A stretch of DNA of 42,413 bases. Origin: Mycobacteriales bacterium (GTDB lineage Bacteria > Actinomycetota > Actinomycetes > Mycobacteriales > CADCTP01). The first letter of the stretch is position 1; the number at the start of each line of letters is the position of its first letter. The DNA is taken from contig DASYKU010000136.1 of assembly GCA_035995165.1 (NCBI GenBank), positions 1 to 42,413 of the forward strand, written 5' to 3'. Below are positions 14,941-23,464 of this stretch, piece by piece. The position numbers and the translations under genes were made by a program. The notes beneath the pieces were generated by a model. That model worked only from the letters and a program-made list of their open reading frames with translations. It ran no database searches and had not been told where the DNA came from.

Positions 14941-15489
14941 CTACGGCAGGCGGCCGGTCTCGGCGGCGGTCAGGGCGGCCGGGACCGTACGGGCGAGCAG
15001 GAGCGTGTCGAGCGCGGCCCGGCGGACGAAGCCGCGCTTCTCCAGGTCGGTCAGCCAGGCCCAGAGCGGGTCGTAGAAACCGTCCGGGTCGAGCACGACA
15101 ACCGGCTTGGCGTGCATGCCGAGGCTGGCCGCGGTCCAGACCTCGAAGAACTCCTCCAGCGTGCCGATCCCGCCCGGCAGCACCAGGAACGCCTCGGCCC
15201 GCCGGTCCATCTCGGCCTTGCGCTCGCGCATCGTGTCGACCAGGACCAGCTCGTCCGAGTCGTGGTCGGCGACCTCCATGAGCACCAGGTGCCGCGGGAT
15301 CACCCCGACGGTGTGCGCGCCGGCGGCCCGGGCGGCCTTCCCGACCGCGCCCATCATCGCGACCGAGCCCCCGCCGGTGACGAGCAGGTGGCCCCGGTCC
15401 CCCACCGCGGTGCCGACCTCGGCCGCGAGCGTGAGGTAGGACGGGTCGATCTGGGAGGCGGACGCGCAGTAGACGGCGATCGCGGTCAT
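14941..15489 (-). CDS. LOG family protein (TIGR00730), short form
   Basis: 182-residue Rossmann-fold protein of the LOG family, which hydrolyses the N-glycosidic bond of nucleoside 5'-monophosphates; founding members activate cytokinins. Motifs are YCASAS near the N-terminus, VTGGGSVAMMGAV for phosphate binding, the RKAEMDRRA segment with a catalytic Arg, and PGGIGTLEEFFE, which carries the PGGxGTxxE signature. The length is typical of Rv1205-type proteins. Its ATG overlaps the stop of the longer LOG paralogue (ATGA 15486-15489), so the two are translationally coupled. The substrate and role in this organism are unknown. Confidence 0.92.
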   Translation of the reverse strand: MTAIAVYCASASQIDPSYLTLAAEVGTAVGDRGHLLVTGGGSVAMMGAVGKAARAAGAHTVGVIPRHLVLMEVADHDSDELVLVDTMRERKAEMDRRAEAFLVLPGGIGTLEEFFEVWTAASLGMHAKPVVVLDPDGFYDPLWAWLTDLEKRGFVRRAALDTLLLARTVPAALTAAETGRLP

Positions 15490-16301
15490 TCCGCGTCGTA
15501 CTCCGGGCGGAGCGGGCCGCCCTCCATGTTGGCGTCGGCGTCGCTGATGAGCTTGATCGTCTCGTCCACGTCGTCGGTGAGCGTGAGCAGCTCGACGTCG
15601 GCCGGGTTGACCTTGCCCGCCGGCACCAGGGTGTCCCGGATCCAGGCGATCAGCCCGGCCCAGTACGCGGTGCCGTAGAGGATGACCGGGAACTTGGTCA
15701 CCTTCCGGGTCTGGACGAGCGTGAGCGCCTCGAACAGCTCGTCCAGGGTGCCGAAACCGCCGGGCAGGATGACGAACGCCTGCGCGTACTTGACGAACAT
15801 GGTCTTGCGGGCGAAGAAGTACCGGAAGTTCAGCCCGATGTCGACCCAGTCGTTGAGCCGCTGCTCGAACGGCAGCTCGATGCCGAGCCCGACGCTGACC
15901 CCGCCGGCCTCGGACGCGCCCCGGTTGACCGCCTCCATCACGCCCGGGCCACCGCCGGTGATGACCGCGAAGCCGGCCCGGGCCAGCGCGGCACCGAGCG
16001 TTCGGCCGGCCTCGTACTCGGGGTGGTCGCGGGGCGTACGGGCGCTGCCGAACACGCTGACCGCCTTGGGCAGCTCGGCCAGCAGCCCGAAGCCCTCCAC
16101 GAACTCGGACTGGATCCGCAGCACCCGCCAGGGGTCGGTGTGCACCCAGTCCTTGGGGCCGCGGTTGGACAGCAGCCGCTCGTCGGTCGTGCCGGGCTTG
16201 ATCTGGCCGCGCCGGAGCACCACCGGCCCGCGGTGGTACTCGGGCAGCCGCCGGTCAGGCCGCCCGTCGTCGGTCACGCCGTCCTCGTCGCCCTCGGTCA
16301 C
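15486..16301 (-). CDS. LOG family protein (TIGR00730), long form with N-terminal extension
   Basis: 271-residue paralogue of the downstream LOG protein. The core has VSVFGSARTPRDHPEYE, ITGGGPGVMEAVNRGA, ARKTMFVKYAQAF and PGGFGTLDELFEALTL. An N-terminal extension of about 80 residues (containing GPVVLRRGQIKPGTTDERLL and WRVLRIQSEFVEGF) is usual for this actinobacterial subgroup. GTG 16301 is preferred over TTG 16310 because TAGCGT (16310-16315) lies 8 nt upstream of the GTG and overlaps the TTG, pointing to a leaderless message. The tandem pairing suggests two substrates or a hetero-oligomer; neither is shown by sequence. Confidence 0.9.
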   Translation of the reverse strand: MTEGDEDGVTDDGRPDRRLPEYHRGPVVLRRGQIKPGTTDERLLSNRGPKDWVHTDPWRVLRIQSEFVEGFGLLAELPKAVSVFGSARTPRDHPEYEAGRTLGAALARAGFAVITGGGPGVMEAVNRGASEAGGVSVGLGIELPFEQRLNDWVDIGLNFRYFFARKTMFVKYAQAFVILPGGFGTLDELFEALTLVQTRKVTKFPVILYGTAYWAGLIAWIRDTLVPAGKVNPADVELLTLTDDVDETIKLISDADANMEGGPLRPEYDAE

Positions 16302-16309
16302 GACGGACA

Positions 16310-16315
16310 ACGCTA
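16310..16315 (-). promoter_or_regulatory. Predicted -10 element of the LOG pair
   Basis: TAGCGT on the minus strand, 8 nt before GTG 16301; no ribosome binding site is present. Confidence 0.4.
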
Positions 16316-16333
16316 CCCGGGCCCGGCGACGGC

Positions 16334-16903
16334 TCAGTTCAGCGCCGACGTGACCGCCGCGACAGCCGCGTTCTCGGCCGCCGTCCCGGTGCCGTAGTCG
16401 GCCAGCCGGGCGGTGAACTCACCCGCGCCGCCGGCCTGCGTCATCGCCGTGATCCGCGCCTGCTGGGCCCGGTTCTGCGCGATCAGGGCGGTCACCGGCC
16501 GGAGTACGCCGTCGGGCCAGTCGGTCGCCCGCAGCCGGGCCGCGAACGTCCGCTCCCCGGCCAGCAGGGCCGCGGCCAGCGCCTGCTGCTGGGCGACGGT
16601 CCGGCGCCGGCCGTCCGAGACCGCGGCGAAGAACGTGGACCGGGCGACCTGCCAGTCCTGCACCATCCGCTGGTACGCCTGCGACTGCGTCACCGGTGCG
16701 GCGCTCGTCGTGGGCACCGGCGTCGTGGTGGGCACTGGCGTCGTCGTGGTGATCGGGGCCGGCGTGGAGACCGCCGGAGCCGCCGTGGCCGAGGCCGGCG
16801 GGGTCGTCACCGGCAGCTCCGTCGGCTCGTCCGACCCGCCCTGGCAGCCGGCGAGCAGCAGCGTCGACACAAGGACCGGGGTCGCGACCACAGTCCAGCG
16901 CAT
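16334..16903 (-). CDS. Putative lipoprotein of unknown function
   Basis: 189-residue secreted lipoprotein. The signal peptide runs from MRWTVV through a hydrophobic stretch to a lipobox LLAGC with Cys20 as the acylation site. Residues about 25-75 are a Thr/Pro/Ala-rich linker with repeated PVPTT units, typical of a cell-wall spacer. The C-terminal domain (about 75-189) is helical and Ala/Gln-rich, with a QQQALAAALLAGERTFAARL segment. I do not recognise a family. ATG 16903 is chosen over TTG 16912 because it sits 7 nt after TAGTTT and begins the signal peptide. It is divergent from the beta-propeller protein; both would be at the cell surface. Confidence 0.82.
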   Translation of the reverse strand: MRWTVVATPVLVSTLLLAGCQGGSDEPTELPVTTPPASATAAPAVSTPAPITTTTPVPTTTPVPTTSAAPVTQSQAYQRMVQDWQVARSTFFAAVSDGRRRTVAQQQALAAALLAGERTFAARLRATDWPDGVLRPVTALIAQNRAQQARITAMTQAGGAGEFTARLADYGTGTAAENAAVAAVTSALN

Positions 16904-16910
16904 GGCGCGC

Positions 16911-16916
16911 AAACTA
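16911..16916 (-). promoter_or_regulatory. Predicted -10 element of the lipoprotein gene
   Basis: TAGTTT on the minus strand lies 7 nt before ATG 16903; a leaderless message is predicted. Confidence 0.45.
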
Positions 16917-16977
16917 CCCCGGGGAACCGGTCCGGACCGGGCCGCGTCCGACGGCCGGGACCGATGAGGGGACGCGC

Positions 16978-18699
16978 ATGACCGTACGGATAGCCGACCG
17001 GGTCGCGGTGGTCGTTCGCGGCGGCCCCGGCCGGAGCCGGGCCCTGGTGCCGGCCGCCGCGCTGTCGGTCGTGGCCGCGCTGCTGCTGGCCACGGTCTGG
17101 TACGCCGACGGCACCTCCTCCCGCCGCGGCCCGGCCGTGCTCGCCCCGATCACCAGCGCCCCCGACAACGTCCCCGGGCTGGGCTGGGTCCGGCTCGCGA
17201 TCGTGCTCGTCCTGGTCGCGCTGCTCACCGCGATCCCGGCCGGCCGCAGCCGCCGGGCCGCGGGCTGGACCGCCGCGCTGCACGCGCTGGCCACGCTGAC
17301 GACCGCGCTGGCGGCCTGGCAGCTGGCCGGGCGGGCCACGCCGGCGGTGCCGCGGGAGGCGGTCGTGCTCGCGGGGGCCGCGCTGGCCTGGACCCTGGTC
17401 GCGCTGCGGGGGCGCGGCACGCTGCCGGCCGGGCTGGCGATCGTCGTCGCGGTCGCGGTGCTGGCGCCGATCGGCGGCCCCTGGTGGGTGTCCGGGCGGC
17501 TGGTCGACCGGACCACCACCGACGCCACCGCCCCCACCGGCGGTACCGGGCCGGCCGCCCCGGGCCCGGTCCGCTGGCAGAGCGCCACCGACCGCGCCGC
17601 CGTCTTCGGCCCGTACGTGGTGTTCCGGACCCTGGCCACCAGCGGACGGCCCCGGATCGTGGTGGCCGACGCCGCCGACGGGACCGAGCGGTGGTCGTAC
17701 CGCAATGCCGACGCGAACGCGGAGTTCAGCGCCGACCCGGCCACCGGCGTGCTGGTGCTCGCGCTGGACCGGGACGGGGCCGGCGAGCTGCGGGCGTTCG
17801 ACCTCGCCTCCGGCCGTCCACTGTGGAACCGGCGGGACGGCGGCTCGGTCCGCGGGGCGGGCTACCCGTTCCACGCCGGCGGCACGCTGATGCCGGCGGG
17901 CGTGCTGCTGCTGCTCGACCAGCGGGCCGGCCGGCTGCGCGCGCTGGACCCGCGCAGTGGCGCGATGCGCTGGCAGCGCGCGGTCGAGGCCGGCTGCGCC
18001 TCCTCGGCCCAGTACGTCCGGGCCGGCGACCTGCTCGTCGTGGTCAGCCTCTGCCAGAGCCGGACGGTGCCGGCGTACCGGGTCGACACCGGGGCGGACG
18101 CCTGGACGGCCACGATCTCGGACCTGCCGGTGATCAGCGGCGGCGTGAACCGGCCGGTGCTGGTGGCCGGCGGGGTGGCCGGGATCTGGTTCGACGAGCG
18201 GGAGCAGGGCGTGCTGGCCGGGGTCGAGGTCGCGACCGGGCGGGTGCTCTGGCGGCGGCCGGCCCCCGCCGTCGAGCAGCTGACCGGTGCCGTGGTCGCC
18301 GGCCGGTTCGTGCTGCCGGCCCCCGGGCGCGGGCGCGGTCCGCTCGCGGTCGCCCTGGACCCGCGCACCGGCAGTCCACAGTGGACGACCGGGCTGCCGC
18401 CGACCGCGGCCACCGCCGACCCGGACGAGCACGAGCAGCTGGCCGGCACCGACGGCACCCACTGGTACCTGCTGCAGGGCCTGTCCCCCGGTGGCCCCGG
18501 CAGCACCCTGCTCACCGTGCTGGACGGCACCGGCCGCGTGGTCGCCTCCCGCCGGTACGACGGCTGCGGCCAGTTCTGCGCCGCCGCCGGCGCGCAGCCC
18601 CGCGACACCGGCTCGCTGGCCGGCGTGGGCGGGACACTGGTGATCGTGCCGGACCGGCGCGGCATCACCGGTCAGCTGGTGGGCATCAGCTCCGGGTGA
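16978..18699 (+). CDS. Membrane-anchored PQQ-like beta-propeller protein
   Basis: 573-residue protein with about five hydrophobic helices in the first 180 residues (for example [22 protein letters not shown] and [17 protein letters not shown]) and an extracytoplasmic beta-propeller of PQQ/BamB-type repeats in the rest. Repeat signatures include [40 protein letters not shown] and TGSPQWTTG, spaced at roughly 40-60 residues. Cys residues at about 341, 361, 531 and 535 could form disulfides. Propellers of this kind scaffold proteins or sense the envelope; no enzymatic residues are evident. GAGGGG precedes the ATG. Its 3' end overlaps the dapE 3' end by 14 bp on the opposite strand. Confidence 0.82.
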   Translation: MTVRIADRVAVVVRGGPGRSRALVPAAALSVVAALLLATVWYADGTSSRRGPAVLAPITSAPDNVPGLGWVRLAIVLVLVALLTAIPAGRSRRAAGWTAALHALATLTTALAAWQLAGRATPAVPREAVVLAGAALAWTLVALRGRGTLPAGLAIVVAVAVLAPIGGPWWVSGRLVDRTTTDATAPTGGTGPAAPGPVRWQSATDRAAVFGPYVVFRTLATSGRPRIVVADAADGTERWSYRNADANAEFSADPATGVLVLALDRDGAGELRAFDLASGRPLWNRRDGGSVRGAGYPFHAGGTLMPAGVLLLLDQRAGRLRALDPRSGAMRWQRAVEAGCASSAQYVRAGDLLVVVSLCQSRTVPAYRVDTGADAWTATISDLPVISGGVNRPVLVAGGVAGIWFDEREQGVLAGVEVATGRVLWRRPAPAVEQLTGAVVAGRFVLPAPGRGRGPLAVALDPRTGSPQWTTGLPPTAATADPDEHEQLAGTDGTHWYLLQGLSPGGPGSTLLTVLDGTGRVVASRRYDGCGQFCAAAGAQPRDTGSLAGVGGTLVIVPDRRGITGQLVGISSG

Positions 18700-19753
18700 G
18701 GTACGCCCGCAGCGCGTCCTCGCAGTCCGCGATCCGGGACCGGACGACGTGCTCCTCCCGGGTGTGCGCCAGGTTCGGGTCGCCCGGGCCGAAGTTGACC
18801 GCCGGGATGCCGAGCGCGGCGAACCGGGACACGTCCGTCCAGCCGTACTTGGCCACCGGGGTCGTCCCGACCGCGGCCACGAAGTCCTGCGCGGCCGGCG
18901 CGGACAGCCCGGGCAGCGCGGCCGGCGCACTGTCCATGATGGACACTTCCGCGTCCAGACCGGAGAAGACCGAGCGGATGTGGTCGGCCGCCTCGGCCTC
19001 GGACCGGTCCGGGGCGAACCGGAAGTTCACGCTGACCCGGCACTCGTCCGGCAGCACGTTGCCGGCCACGCCGCCGGAGACGCCGACCGCGTTGAGCCCC
19101 TCGCGGTACTCGCAGCCGTCGATCAGCACCCGTGCCGGCTCGTACGCGGCCAGCCGGGTCAGCACCGGCGCCGCCGCGTGGATCGCGTTGACGCCGAGCC
19201 AGGACCGGGCGCTGTGCGCGCGCCGGCCCCGGACCAGCACGTCGGCCCGCATGGTGCCCTGGCAGCCGGCCTCGACCGCCCCGTTCGTCGGCTCCAGCAG
19301 GATCGCGAGGTCGGCGGTCAGCCAGTCCGGCAGCGTCCGGGCCACCCGGCCGAGGCCGTTCCTGGCCGCCTCGACCTCCTCGTTGTCGTAGCAGACGAAG
19401 GTCAGGTCGTCGGCCGGGTCGGCCAGCGCGGCCAGCCGCAGCAGCACCGCGACCCCGGACTTCATGTCCGACGTACCGCAGCCGTAGAGCAGGTCGCCCT
19501 CGACCCGGGACGGGACGTTGTCCGCGATCGGGACCGTGTCCAGGTGCCCGGCCAGCAGCACCCGCCGCGCCCGGCCCAGCGCCGTACGGGCCAGCACCGT
19601 GTCGCCGTCGCGGACGACCTCCAGCCCGTCGGCACCCCGCAGCGCCGCCTCGACCGCGTCGGCCAGCGGGCCCTCGGTCCCGGACACCGACGGGAAGTCG
19701 ACCAGGGCGGCGGTCAGGTCCTCCCCGGACAGGCCGAGGTCGAGCCCGCTCAT
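18686..19753 (-). CDS. dapE: Succinyl-diaminopimelate desuccinylase
   Basis: Zinc metallopeptidase (M20 family), 355 residues, removing succinate from N-succinyl-LL-diaminopimelate in the lysine/cell-wall pathway. Metal and catalytic residues are visible: AGHLDTVP (about 70), [10 protein letters not shown] (about 95), CYDNEEVE (about 128) and the C-terminal His in [10 protein letters not shown]. The dimerisation-domain segment with [16 protein letters not shown] is present. ATG 19753 overlaps the VOC gene stop (ATGA), while an open extension to 19804 is Arg/Gly-rich; the overlap decides the start. It is co-transcribed with the VOC gene from a promoter near 20152 and sits beside divergent dapD, the preceding step but one. 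Confidence 0.95.
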   Translation of the reverse strand: MSGLDLGLSGEDLTAALVDFPSVSGTEGPLADAVEAALRGADGLEVVRDGDTVLARTALGRARRVLLAGHLDTVPIADNVPSRVEGDLLYGCGTSDMKSGVAVLLRLAALADPADDLTFVCYDNEEVEAARNGLGRVARTLPDWLTADLAILLEPTNGAVEAGCQGTMRADVLVRGRRAHSARSWLGVNAIHAAAPVLTRLAAYEPARVLIDGCEYREGLNAVGVSGGVAGNVLPDECRVSVNFRFAPDRSEAEAADHIRSVFSGLDAEVSIMDSAPAALPGLSAPAAQDFVAAVGTTPVAKYGWTDVSRFAALGIPAVNFGPGDPNLAHTREEHVVRSRIADCEDALRAYLTRS

Positions 19754-20145
19754 CGGGCCGGGAACGCGCAGAACTCGTTCCCCTCCGGGTCGGCGACCAC
19801 CCACCAGTCGATCTCCTCGTCCGGGCCGCGCAGGACCTGGGCCCCGAGCCCGACCAGCGGCTCGATCGCCGGACCGGGCAGCCAGACGTCCAGGTGCAGG
19901 CGGTTCTTCACGGTCTTGACCTCCGGGACCTCGTTGAAGAACACCGACGGCGCGTCCACCCCGTCCGGCGGGTCGATCGCGACGGCCGGGTCGCTCTCCG
20001 GCGTACGCCCGATCGAGGTCAGGAAGGCGAGGTCGTCGGCCTCGTACGGACGGACCTGGTACCCCAGGACCGTGGCCCAGAACCGGGCCAGCCCGGCCGG
20101 GTGCCGGGCGTCGATCACGATGTCCTTCAACCGGATGCCTCGCAC
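19750..20145 (-). CDS. VOC/glyoxalase-like domain protein
   Basis: 131-residue protein with one vicinal-oxygen-chelate type module of the Glyoxalase_6 kind: [27 protein letters not shown] at the start and [12 protein letters not shown] at the end. Many such single-module proteins act as dimers binding a metal or a small hydrophobic ligand; some give antibiotic resistance, but nothing here indicates that. GTG 20145 lies 6 nt after TACGGT, a leaderless arrangement, and begins exactly where homology should. It precedes and overlaps dapE, so dapE translation probably depends on it. Confidence 0.85.
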   Translation of the reverse strand: MRGIRLKDIVIDARHPAGLARFWATVLGYQVRPYEADDLAFLTSIGRTPESDPAVAIDPPDGVDAPSVFFNEVPEVKTVKNRLHLDVWLPGPAIEPLVGLGAQVLRGPDEEIDWWVVADPEGNEFCAFPAR

Positions 20146-20151
20146 AGCGTC

Positions 20152-20157
20152 ACCGTA
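20152..20157 (-). promoter_or_regulatory. Predicted -10 element of the VOC-dapE operon
   Basis: TACGGT on the minus strand, 6 nt before GTG 20145. The divergent dapD has the identical hexamer at the same spacing. Confidence 0.5.
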
Positions 20158-20191
20158 GTGCCGGCACCGACCGGGTCCTGCCGCGGACCGG

Positions 20192-20197
20192 TACGGT
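20192..20197 (+). promoter_or_regulatory. Predicted -10 element of dapD
   Basis: TACGGT, 6 nt before ATG 20204. No ribosome binding site is visible, so a leaderless message is predicted. Confidence 0.5.
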
Positions 20198-20203
20198 TGC
20201 CGG

Positions 20204-21145
20204 ATGACCGCGAGTGCGTGGGGCGACGGGCTGGCCACCGTCACCGGCACCGGCCGGGTGCTCGATGTGTGGTTCCCGGCGCCGGCCCTCGGCCCGCGCC
20301 CGGCGGACGCCGCGGTCCCGGCCGCATTCCAGGCCCTGACCCGGACCGACGAGCGCCGCGGGGTCGAGCGGCGGCCGGTCTCCGTGCAGCTGGACGACCT
20401 GAGCCGGCCGCCGGCCGACACGCCCGACGCCTACCTGCGGCTGCACCTGCTCAGCGCCCGGCTGGTCCGCCCGCACGAGCTGTCGATGGCCGGGATCTTC
20501 GGCGTGCTGCCGAACGTGGTCTGGACCTCGGCCGGGCCGGCGGTGCCGGAGGCGTTCGAGGAGACCCGGCTGCGGCTGCTGGCCGACGGCCCGGTCGCCG
20601 TGTACGGCGTGGACAAGTTCCCCCGGATGGTCGACTACGTGATCCCGGCCGGCGTCCGGATCGCCGACGCGGACCGGGTCCGGCTCGGCGCCCACCTCGG
20701 CGAGGGCACCACCGTCATGCACGAGGGCTTCGTCAACTACAACGCCGGCACGCTCGGCGCCTCGATGGTCGAAGGCCGGATCTCGGCCGGCGTCACCGTC
20801 GGCGACGGCTCCGACGTGGGCGGCGGCGCCTCGATCATGGGCACGCTGTCCGGCGGCGGCAGCGAGGTCATCTCGATCGGGCGGCGCTGCCTGCTCGGCG
20901 CCAACTCCGGCATCGGGATCTCGCTCGGCGACGACTGCATCGTCGAGGCCGGGACGTACGTGACGGGCGGGGCGAAGCTCACGCTGCCCGGCGGCTCCGT
21001 GGCCAAGGCCCGCCTGCTCTCCGGCCGGGACAACCTGCTGTTCCGGCGCAACAGCGTCACCGGCGCGCTCGAGGTGGTGGACCGCTCCGGCGGCCCGGCC
21101 GGATCCTGGTCCGGTCTCAACACAGAGCTGCACGCGAACGTCTAG
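20204..21145 (+). CDS. dapD: Tetrahydrodipicolinate N-succinyltransferase (actinobacterial type)
   Basis: Converts 2,3,4,5-tetrahydrodipicolinate and succinyl-CoA to N-succinyl-2-amino-6-ketopimelate in diaminopimelate synthesis. The 313-residue protein has an N-terminal alpha/beta domain and a left-handed beta-helix with hexapeptide repeats. Characteristic parts are LHLLSARLVRPHELSMAGIF, VDKFPRMVDYVIPAGVRI, GTTVMHEGFVNYNAGTLG, MVEGRISAGVTVGDGSDVGG and GANSGIGISLGDDCIVEAGTYV, all as in Rv1201c. It is a single gene divergent from VOC-dapE, with 58 bp between starts and one -10 element for each direction. dapC lies 2 kb away, so three pathway genes are clustered. Confidence 0.96.
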   Translation: MTASAWGDGLATVTGTGRVLDVWFPAPALGPRPADAAVPAAFQALTRTDERRGVERRPVSVQLDDLSRPPADTPDAYLRLHLLSARLVRPHELSMAGIFGVLPNVVWTSAGPAVPEAFEETRLRLLADGPVAVYGVDKFPRMVDYVIPAGVRIADADRVRLGAHLGEGTTVMHEGFVNYNAGTLGASMVEGRISAGVTVGDGSDVGGGASIMGTLSGGGSEVISIGRRCLLGANSGIGISLGDDCIVEAGTYVTGGAKLTLPGGSVAKARLLSGRDNLLFRRNSVTGALEVVDRSGGPAGSWSGLNTELHANV

Positions 21146-21156
21146 ACGATGTGCCC

Positions 21157-21993
21157 ATGAGCCGCGTGGTGCGCCGCGCCGCCGTCGTCCTCGTCGCCAT
21201 CGGACTGCTGGTGACCGGGACGGCGTACGTCGTGCGGTCGTTGATCAACACCAAGCTGCCCGCGGCCCAGACCGCCAGCTGCGACGTGATCAACTCGCCG
21301 TACACGCTGAGCACGGAGCAGGCTGCGAACGCGGCCACGATCAGCGCGGTCGCGATCTCCCGCAAGCTGCCGTCCCGGGCGGTGGCGGTCGCGCTGGCCA
21401 CCGCACTGCAGGAGTCCAAGCTCATCAACGTCGAGTACGGCGACCGCGACTCGGTCGGGCTGTTCCAGCAGCGGCCGTCGCAGGGCTGGGGCAGCCAGGG
21501 CCAGATCCTCGACCCGCGCTACTCGGCCGGGAAGTTCTTCGACGCGCTGGTCAAGGTGCGGGGCTGGGAGACGATGCCGCTGACCGCGGCCGCCCAGGCC
21601 GTGCAGCAGAGCGCGCACCCGACGGCGTACCGGCAGTGGGAGGACCAGGCCGGGACGCTGACCAAGGCCTTCACCGGGGCCGAGCCGGCGCTGCTGTCCT
21701 GCTCGTTCCCGGAGCCGACGGTGGCCGCGTCGCCGGCCAAGGTGATGCAGCTGCTGGCGCTGGAGCTGCCGCACACCAAGCTGTCCGCGACGCCCCAGAT
21801 GGGCGAGCTCAAGCCGGGTGAGGCGCCCTGGGCCACGGCCGGCTGGCTGGTGGCCAAGGCCGACCGGCTCGGCATCGAGGCGGTCGCGCTGGACGGGCGG
21901 CGGTGGACCCGCTCGGACGGCTGGCGGGTGGACGCGGGTGCGGCCACGGACCGGGTCCGGTTCGAGGTCGCGAAGATCCCGCCGGCGGCCTAA
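21157..21993 (+). CDS. Exported lysozyme-like/transglycosylase-like protein
   Basis: 278-residue protein with an N-terminal membrane helix or uncleaved signal (residues 8-28, AVVLVAIGLLVTGTAYVV). The domain at about 60-170 contains ALATALQESKL, GDRDSVGLFQQRPSQGWGS, DPRYSAGKFFDALV and AAQAVQQSAHPTAYRQWE. This is the pattern of an actinobacterial family with a lysozyme/SLT-like fold, where the Glu of QES would match the catalytic acid. The C-terminal part (about 195-278) is a separate small domain. Activity on peptidoglycan is an inference. Its TAA shares three bases with the convergent dapC stop. It is 11 bp downstream of dapD, so probably in the same transcript. Confidence 0.75.
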   Translation: MSRVVRRAAVVLVAIGLLVTGTAYVVRSLINTKLPAAQTASCDVINSPYTLSTEQAANAATISAVAISRKLPSRAVAVALATALQESKLINVEYGDRDSVGLFQQRPSQGWGSQGQILDPRYSAGKFFDALVKVRGWETMPLTAAAQAVQQSAHPTAYRQWEDQAGTLTKAFTGAEPALLSCSFPEPTVAASPAKVMQLLALELPHTKLSATPQMGELKPGEAPWATAGWLVAKADRLGIEAVALDGRRWTRSDGWRVDAGAATDRVRFEVAKIPPAA

Positions 21994-23084
21994 CCGGCGA
22001 GGCGGTCCGCGGCGGCGGCGACCCGCTCGTCCGTCGCGGTCAGCGCGACCCGGACGTGGTTCGCCCCGGCCGGCCCGTAGAAGCCGCCCGGCGCGACCAG
22101 GATGCCCAGCGCGGCCAGCTCCGCGACCTCGGCCCAGCAGTCCCGGCCGCGGGTCACCCAGAGGTAGAGCCCGGCCTCGGAGTGCTCGACGGTGAAGCCG
22201 GCCTTCTCCAGCGCCGGCCGCAGCAGCGCCCGGCGGTCCAGGTAGCGCTTGCGCTGGACCGCGACGTGGGCGTCGTCCCCGTACGCGACCGTGGCGGCGT
22301 CCTGGACCGGGCGCGGCACGATCAGCCCGGCGTGCCTGCGCACCTCCAGCAGGCCGGCGACCAGGGCCGGGTCACCGGCCACGAACCCGGCCCGGTAGCC
22401 GGCCAGGTTGCTGCGCTTGGACAGGGAGTGCACGGCCAGCACGCCGGTGTGGTCGCCGCCGGTCACCGACGGGTGCAGTACCGAGACCGGCTCGGCCTCC
22501 CAGCCGAAGTCCAGGTAGCACTCGTCGCTGGCGACCACGGCGCCGCGCTCGCGGGCCCAGTCGACGACCTTGCGCAGGTGCTCGACCGGCAGCACCCGCC
22601 CGGACGGGTTCGCCGGCGAGTTGATCCAGACCAGCCGGACCGGGCCCGGACCGGCGGCCACGGTCGAGTCGGACCGGACCGGCTCGGCGCCCGCGATCCG
22701 GACGCCCACCTCGTACGTCGGGTAGGACACCGGCGGCAGCACGACCCGGTCGCCGGGACCGACCCGCAGCAGCAGCGGCAGCAGCCCGACCAGCTCCTTG
22801 GAGCCGATCGTGGGCAGCACGGCGTCGTCCGGCAGGTCGGTGACGCCGTGCACCCGGCGCAGCCAGCCGGCCGCGGCCGCGCGGAACCCGGCCGTACCGG
22901 CGGTGAGCGGGTAGCCGGGCGAGTCCGAGCCGGCCGCCAGCGCCGCCCGGACCACCTCCGGCGTCGGGTCCACCGGCGTGCCGACGGACAGGTCGACCAG
23001 CCCGTCCGGATGGGCGGCGGCGGTGTCCTTGTGCGGCACGAGCAGGTCCCAGGGGAAGTCGGGCAGCACGCCCGCCCAGCTCAC
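21990..23084 (-). CDS. dapC: Succinyldiaminopimelate transaminase (aminotransferase class I/II)
   Basis: PLP-dependent aminotransferase, 364 residues, transferring an amino group to N-succinyl-2-amino-6-ketopimelate, the step between DapD and DapE. The opening VLPDFPWDLLVPHKDTAAAHPDGLVDLSVGTPVDPTP is characteristic of actinobacterial DapC. The PLP lysine is in HSLSKRSNLAGYRAGF (about 232), the substrate Asn is in WINSPANPSG, and DECYLDFGW supplies the cofactor Asp. GTG 23084 starts 7 bp after the ferredoxin stop; the open frame further upstream lies inside the ferredoxin gene. Order ferredoxin-dapC is the same as Rv1177-Rv1178. Confidence 0.95.
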   Translation of the reverse strand: MSWAGVLPDFPWDLLVPHKDTAAAHPDGLVDLSVGTPVDPTPEVVRAALAAGSDSPGYPLTAGTAGFRAAAAGWLRRVHGVTDLPDDAVLPTIGSKELVGLLPLLLRVGPGDRVVLPPVSYPTYEVGVRIAGAEPVRSDSTVAAGPGPVRLVWINSPANPSGRVLPVEHLRKVVDWARERGAVVASDECYLDFGWEAEPVSVLHPSVTGGDHTGVLAVHSLSKRSNLAGYRAGFVAGDPALVAGLLEVRRHAGLIVPRPVQDAATVAYGDDAHVAVQRKRYLDRRALLRPALEKAGFTVEHSEAGLYLWVTRGRDCWAEVAELAALGILVAPGGFYGPAGANHVRVALTATDERVAAAADRLAG

Positions 23085-23091
23085 CGGGCGC

Positions 23092-23421
23092 TCACTGCTC
23101 GTCGTGAACCTGCGGCGGCAGCGCCGAGACCAACGAGTGGTCCTTGTCGATCTTGCCCATCTTGGCCGCGCCGCCGGGCGAGCCGAGGTCCTCGAAGAAG
23201 TCCACGTTGGCCTGGTAGTAGTCGCGCCACTTCTCCGGCACGTCGTCCTCGTAGAAGATCGCCTCGACCGGGCAGACCGGCTCACAGGCACCGCAGTCGA
23301 CGCACTCGTCGGGGTGGATGTAGAGCATCCGCTTGCCCTCGTAGATGCAGTCGACCGGGCACTCCTCGATGCACGCCTTGTCGAGCAGATCCACACAGGG
23401 CTCGGCGATAACGTACGTCAC
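23092..23421 (-). CDS. fdxA: Seven-iron ferredoxin (FdxA/FdxC type)
   Basis: 109-residue soluble electron carrier. The cysteines fit a 7Fe ferredoxin: C9, C17 and C50 for the [3Fe-4S] cluster, and C21, C40, C43 and C46 for the [4Fe-4S] cluster, with an extra C25 common to this group. The C-terminal about 50 residues ([21 protein letters not shown]) form the usual long tail. Initiation is at GTG 23421 with GAGAGAGGA upstream. The likely partner is a cytochrome P450 or ferredoxin reductase elsewhere, as none is in the window. It is first in the fdx-dapC operon and divergent from a GNAT gene through a shared -10 block. Confidence 0.95.
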   Translation of the reverse strand: MTYVIAEPCVDLLDKACIEECPVDCIYEGKRMLYIHPDECVDCGACEPVCPVEAIFYEDDVPEKWRDYYQANVDFFEDLGSPGGAAKMGKIDKDHSLVSALPPQVHDEQ

Positions 23422-23447
23422 GGGCGCGGTCCTCTCTCGGAGATCTG

Positions 23448-23457
23448 ACTTTAGTAT
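23448..23457. promoter_or_regulatory. Symmetric bidirectional -10 block between fdxA and the GNAT gene
   Basis: actttagtat contains TAGTAT on the plus strand (23452-23457, 7 nt before ATG 23465) and TAAAGT on the minus strand (23448-23453, about 27 nt before the fdxA start). The hexamers share the central TA, the same geometry as at glgC/glgA. Confidence 0.55.
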
Positions 23458-23464
23458 GCCGCCC

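Noticed and set aside
19894-21156. In-frame upstream extension of the lysozyme-like protein through dapD
   Set aside because: The 699-codon frame merely runs out of frame through dapD; the ATG at 21157 is followed directly by a signal/membrane helix.
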